Positions 63,727 to 64,000 of a stretch of DNA of 64,000 bases are shown one piece after another. The stretch lies in the NCBI RefSeq assembly GCF_047634355.1, contig NZ_JBLIAL010000002.1; one strand, given 5' to 3'. Under the pieces are notes generated by a model. It was given only the letters and a program-made list of their open reading frames with translations. It searched no databases and was not told the origin of the DNA. A program made the translations under genes and the position numbers. The stretch is from Porticoccus sp002341315. GTDB lineage: Bacteria > Pseudomonadota > Gammaproteobacteria > Pseudomonadales > Porticoccaceae. Positions within the stretch are counted from its first letter, which is position 1. The number at the start of each line of letters is the position of its first letter.

Positions 63727-64000
63727 ATGCGCTTATTACATACCATGTTGCGAGTGGGGGATATCGATACGTCCGTTCGCTTTTATACCGATGTGCTGGG
63801 GATGCAACTTTTGCGTCGCAAGGATTTCCCCGACGGCCGTTTTACTCTCGCATTTCTGGGTTATGGTGATGAGTCGGCAAACACTGTGCTTGAGCTTACC
63901 CATAACTGGGATACTTCCACTTACAATCTTGGTGATGCCTATGGCCATATCGCCATTGGTGTGGAGGATGTCTATGCTGCCTGCGAGCGAATTCGTACAT
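63727..64000 (+). CDS. gloA: Lactoylglutathione lyase (glyoxalase I), N-terminal part
   Basis: The frame is cut by the right window edge after 91 codons. It reads MRLLHTMLRVGDIDTSVRFYTDVLGMQLLRR, then FTLAFLGYGDE, VLELTHNWD and YGHIAIGVEDV, the glyoxalase I pattern with the metal ligands His5 and Glu (VLELTHNW). The enzyme makes S-lactoylglutathione from the hemithioacetal of methylglyoxal. Its place near argG/pyrC matches the Pseudomonas order loosely. Confidence 0.95.
   Translation, partial: MRLLHTMLRVGDIDTSVRFYTDVLGMQLLRRKDFPDGRFTLAFLGYGDESANTVLELTHNWDTSTYNLGDAYGHIAIGVEDVYAACERIRT

Overview
The window reads as chromosome of a free-living, probably marine, aerobic gammaproteobacterium. The evidence is the housekeeping gene content (priA, rpmE, class Ia nrdAB, pntAB, mutY-yggX, hisBHA, argF/argD, argG, pyrC-rnt, maeB, a full ccoNOQP-GHIS locus) and a gene order around argF-grxD-slyX and pyrC-rnt-argG that resembles Pseudomonas and Cellvibrio relatives. 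I cannot name the species. Most of the window is moderately GC-rich and densely coded. Two stretches (about 24.2-27.6 kb and 36.0-38.2 kb) are AT-rich, gene-poor and full of repeats, and look acquired.

Layout. 0-6 kb: priA (cut by the window edge) divergent from rpmE, a secreted nuclease, then nrdAB on the minus strand. The nrdAB leader carries a cobalamin riboswitch behind a promoter overlapped by two NrdR-like boxes. 6.5-11 kb: TonB receptor, PepSY membrane protein and a DUF4197 protein. 11.4-16.9 kb: pntAB, a FIST-GGDEF sensor cyclase and a YqaA-type membrane protein. 17.1-24.0 kb: a tightly packed seven-gene minus-strand operon, in transcription order PqqD-like, HprK-like kinase, double GT2 glycosyltransferase, single GT2, ABC exporter, NTP_transf_5 protein and CIA30 protein. 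This is the best candidate for an undescribed system: it has the toolkit of a peptide-modifying (RiPP-like) pathway but no recognisable precursor peptide.

24.0-27.8 kb: a purine-rich repeat patch, then an integron-type gene cassette with a convincing attC site and no integrase, a second probable cassette, an 89-bp inverted-repeat element, an orphan membrane protein, a truncated gene fragment that ends in a palindromic repeat, and tRNA-Phe. 27.8-33.8 kb: yggX-mutY-asmA and a zinc-type TonB receptor with a small His-containing exported protein. 33.9-38.3 kb: hisB-hisH-hisA, where hisF is missing and a diverged second copy of the hisA 3' end lies 2,210 bp downstream. The DNA between holds two lipoproteins and a hydrolase gene bracketed by 33-bp inverted repeats.

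38.4-53.1 kb: a sodium/solute symporter, murI, an LRAT-like protein, argF-argD, grxD, a 2-Cys peroxiredoxin, slyX, maeB, a ferredoxin reductase/ferredoxin pair, a DUF4870-like protein, rnt-pyrC and argG. 53.1-62.6 kb: the cbb3 oxidase locus ccoNOQP with its assembly genes ccoGHIS and a TauE/SafE-family protein, then a YIP1 protein. Perfect FNR/ANR boxes stand before ccoN and before the YIP1 gene, so low oxygen probably controls both. The window closes with an InaA-family kinase-like gene and the start of gloA.
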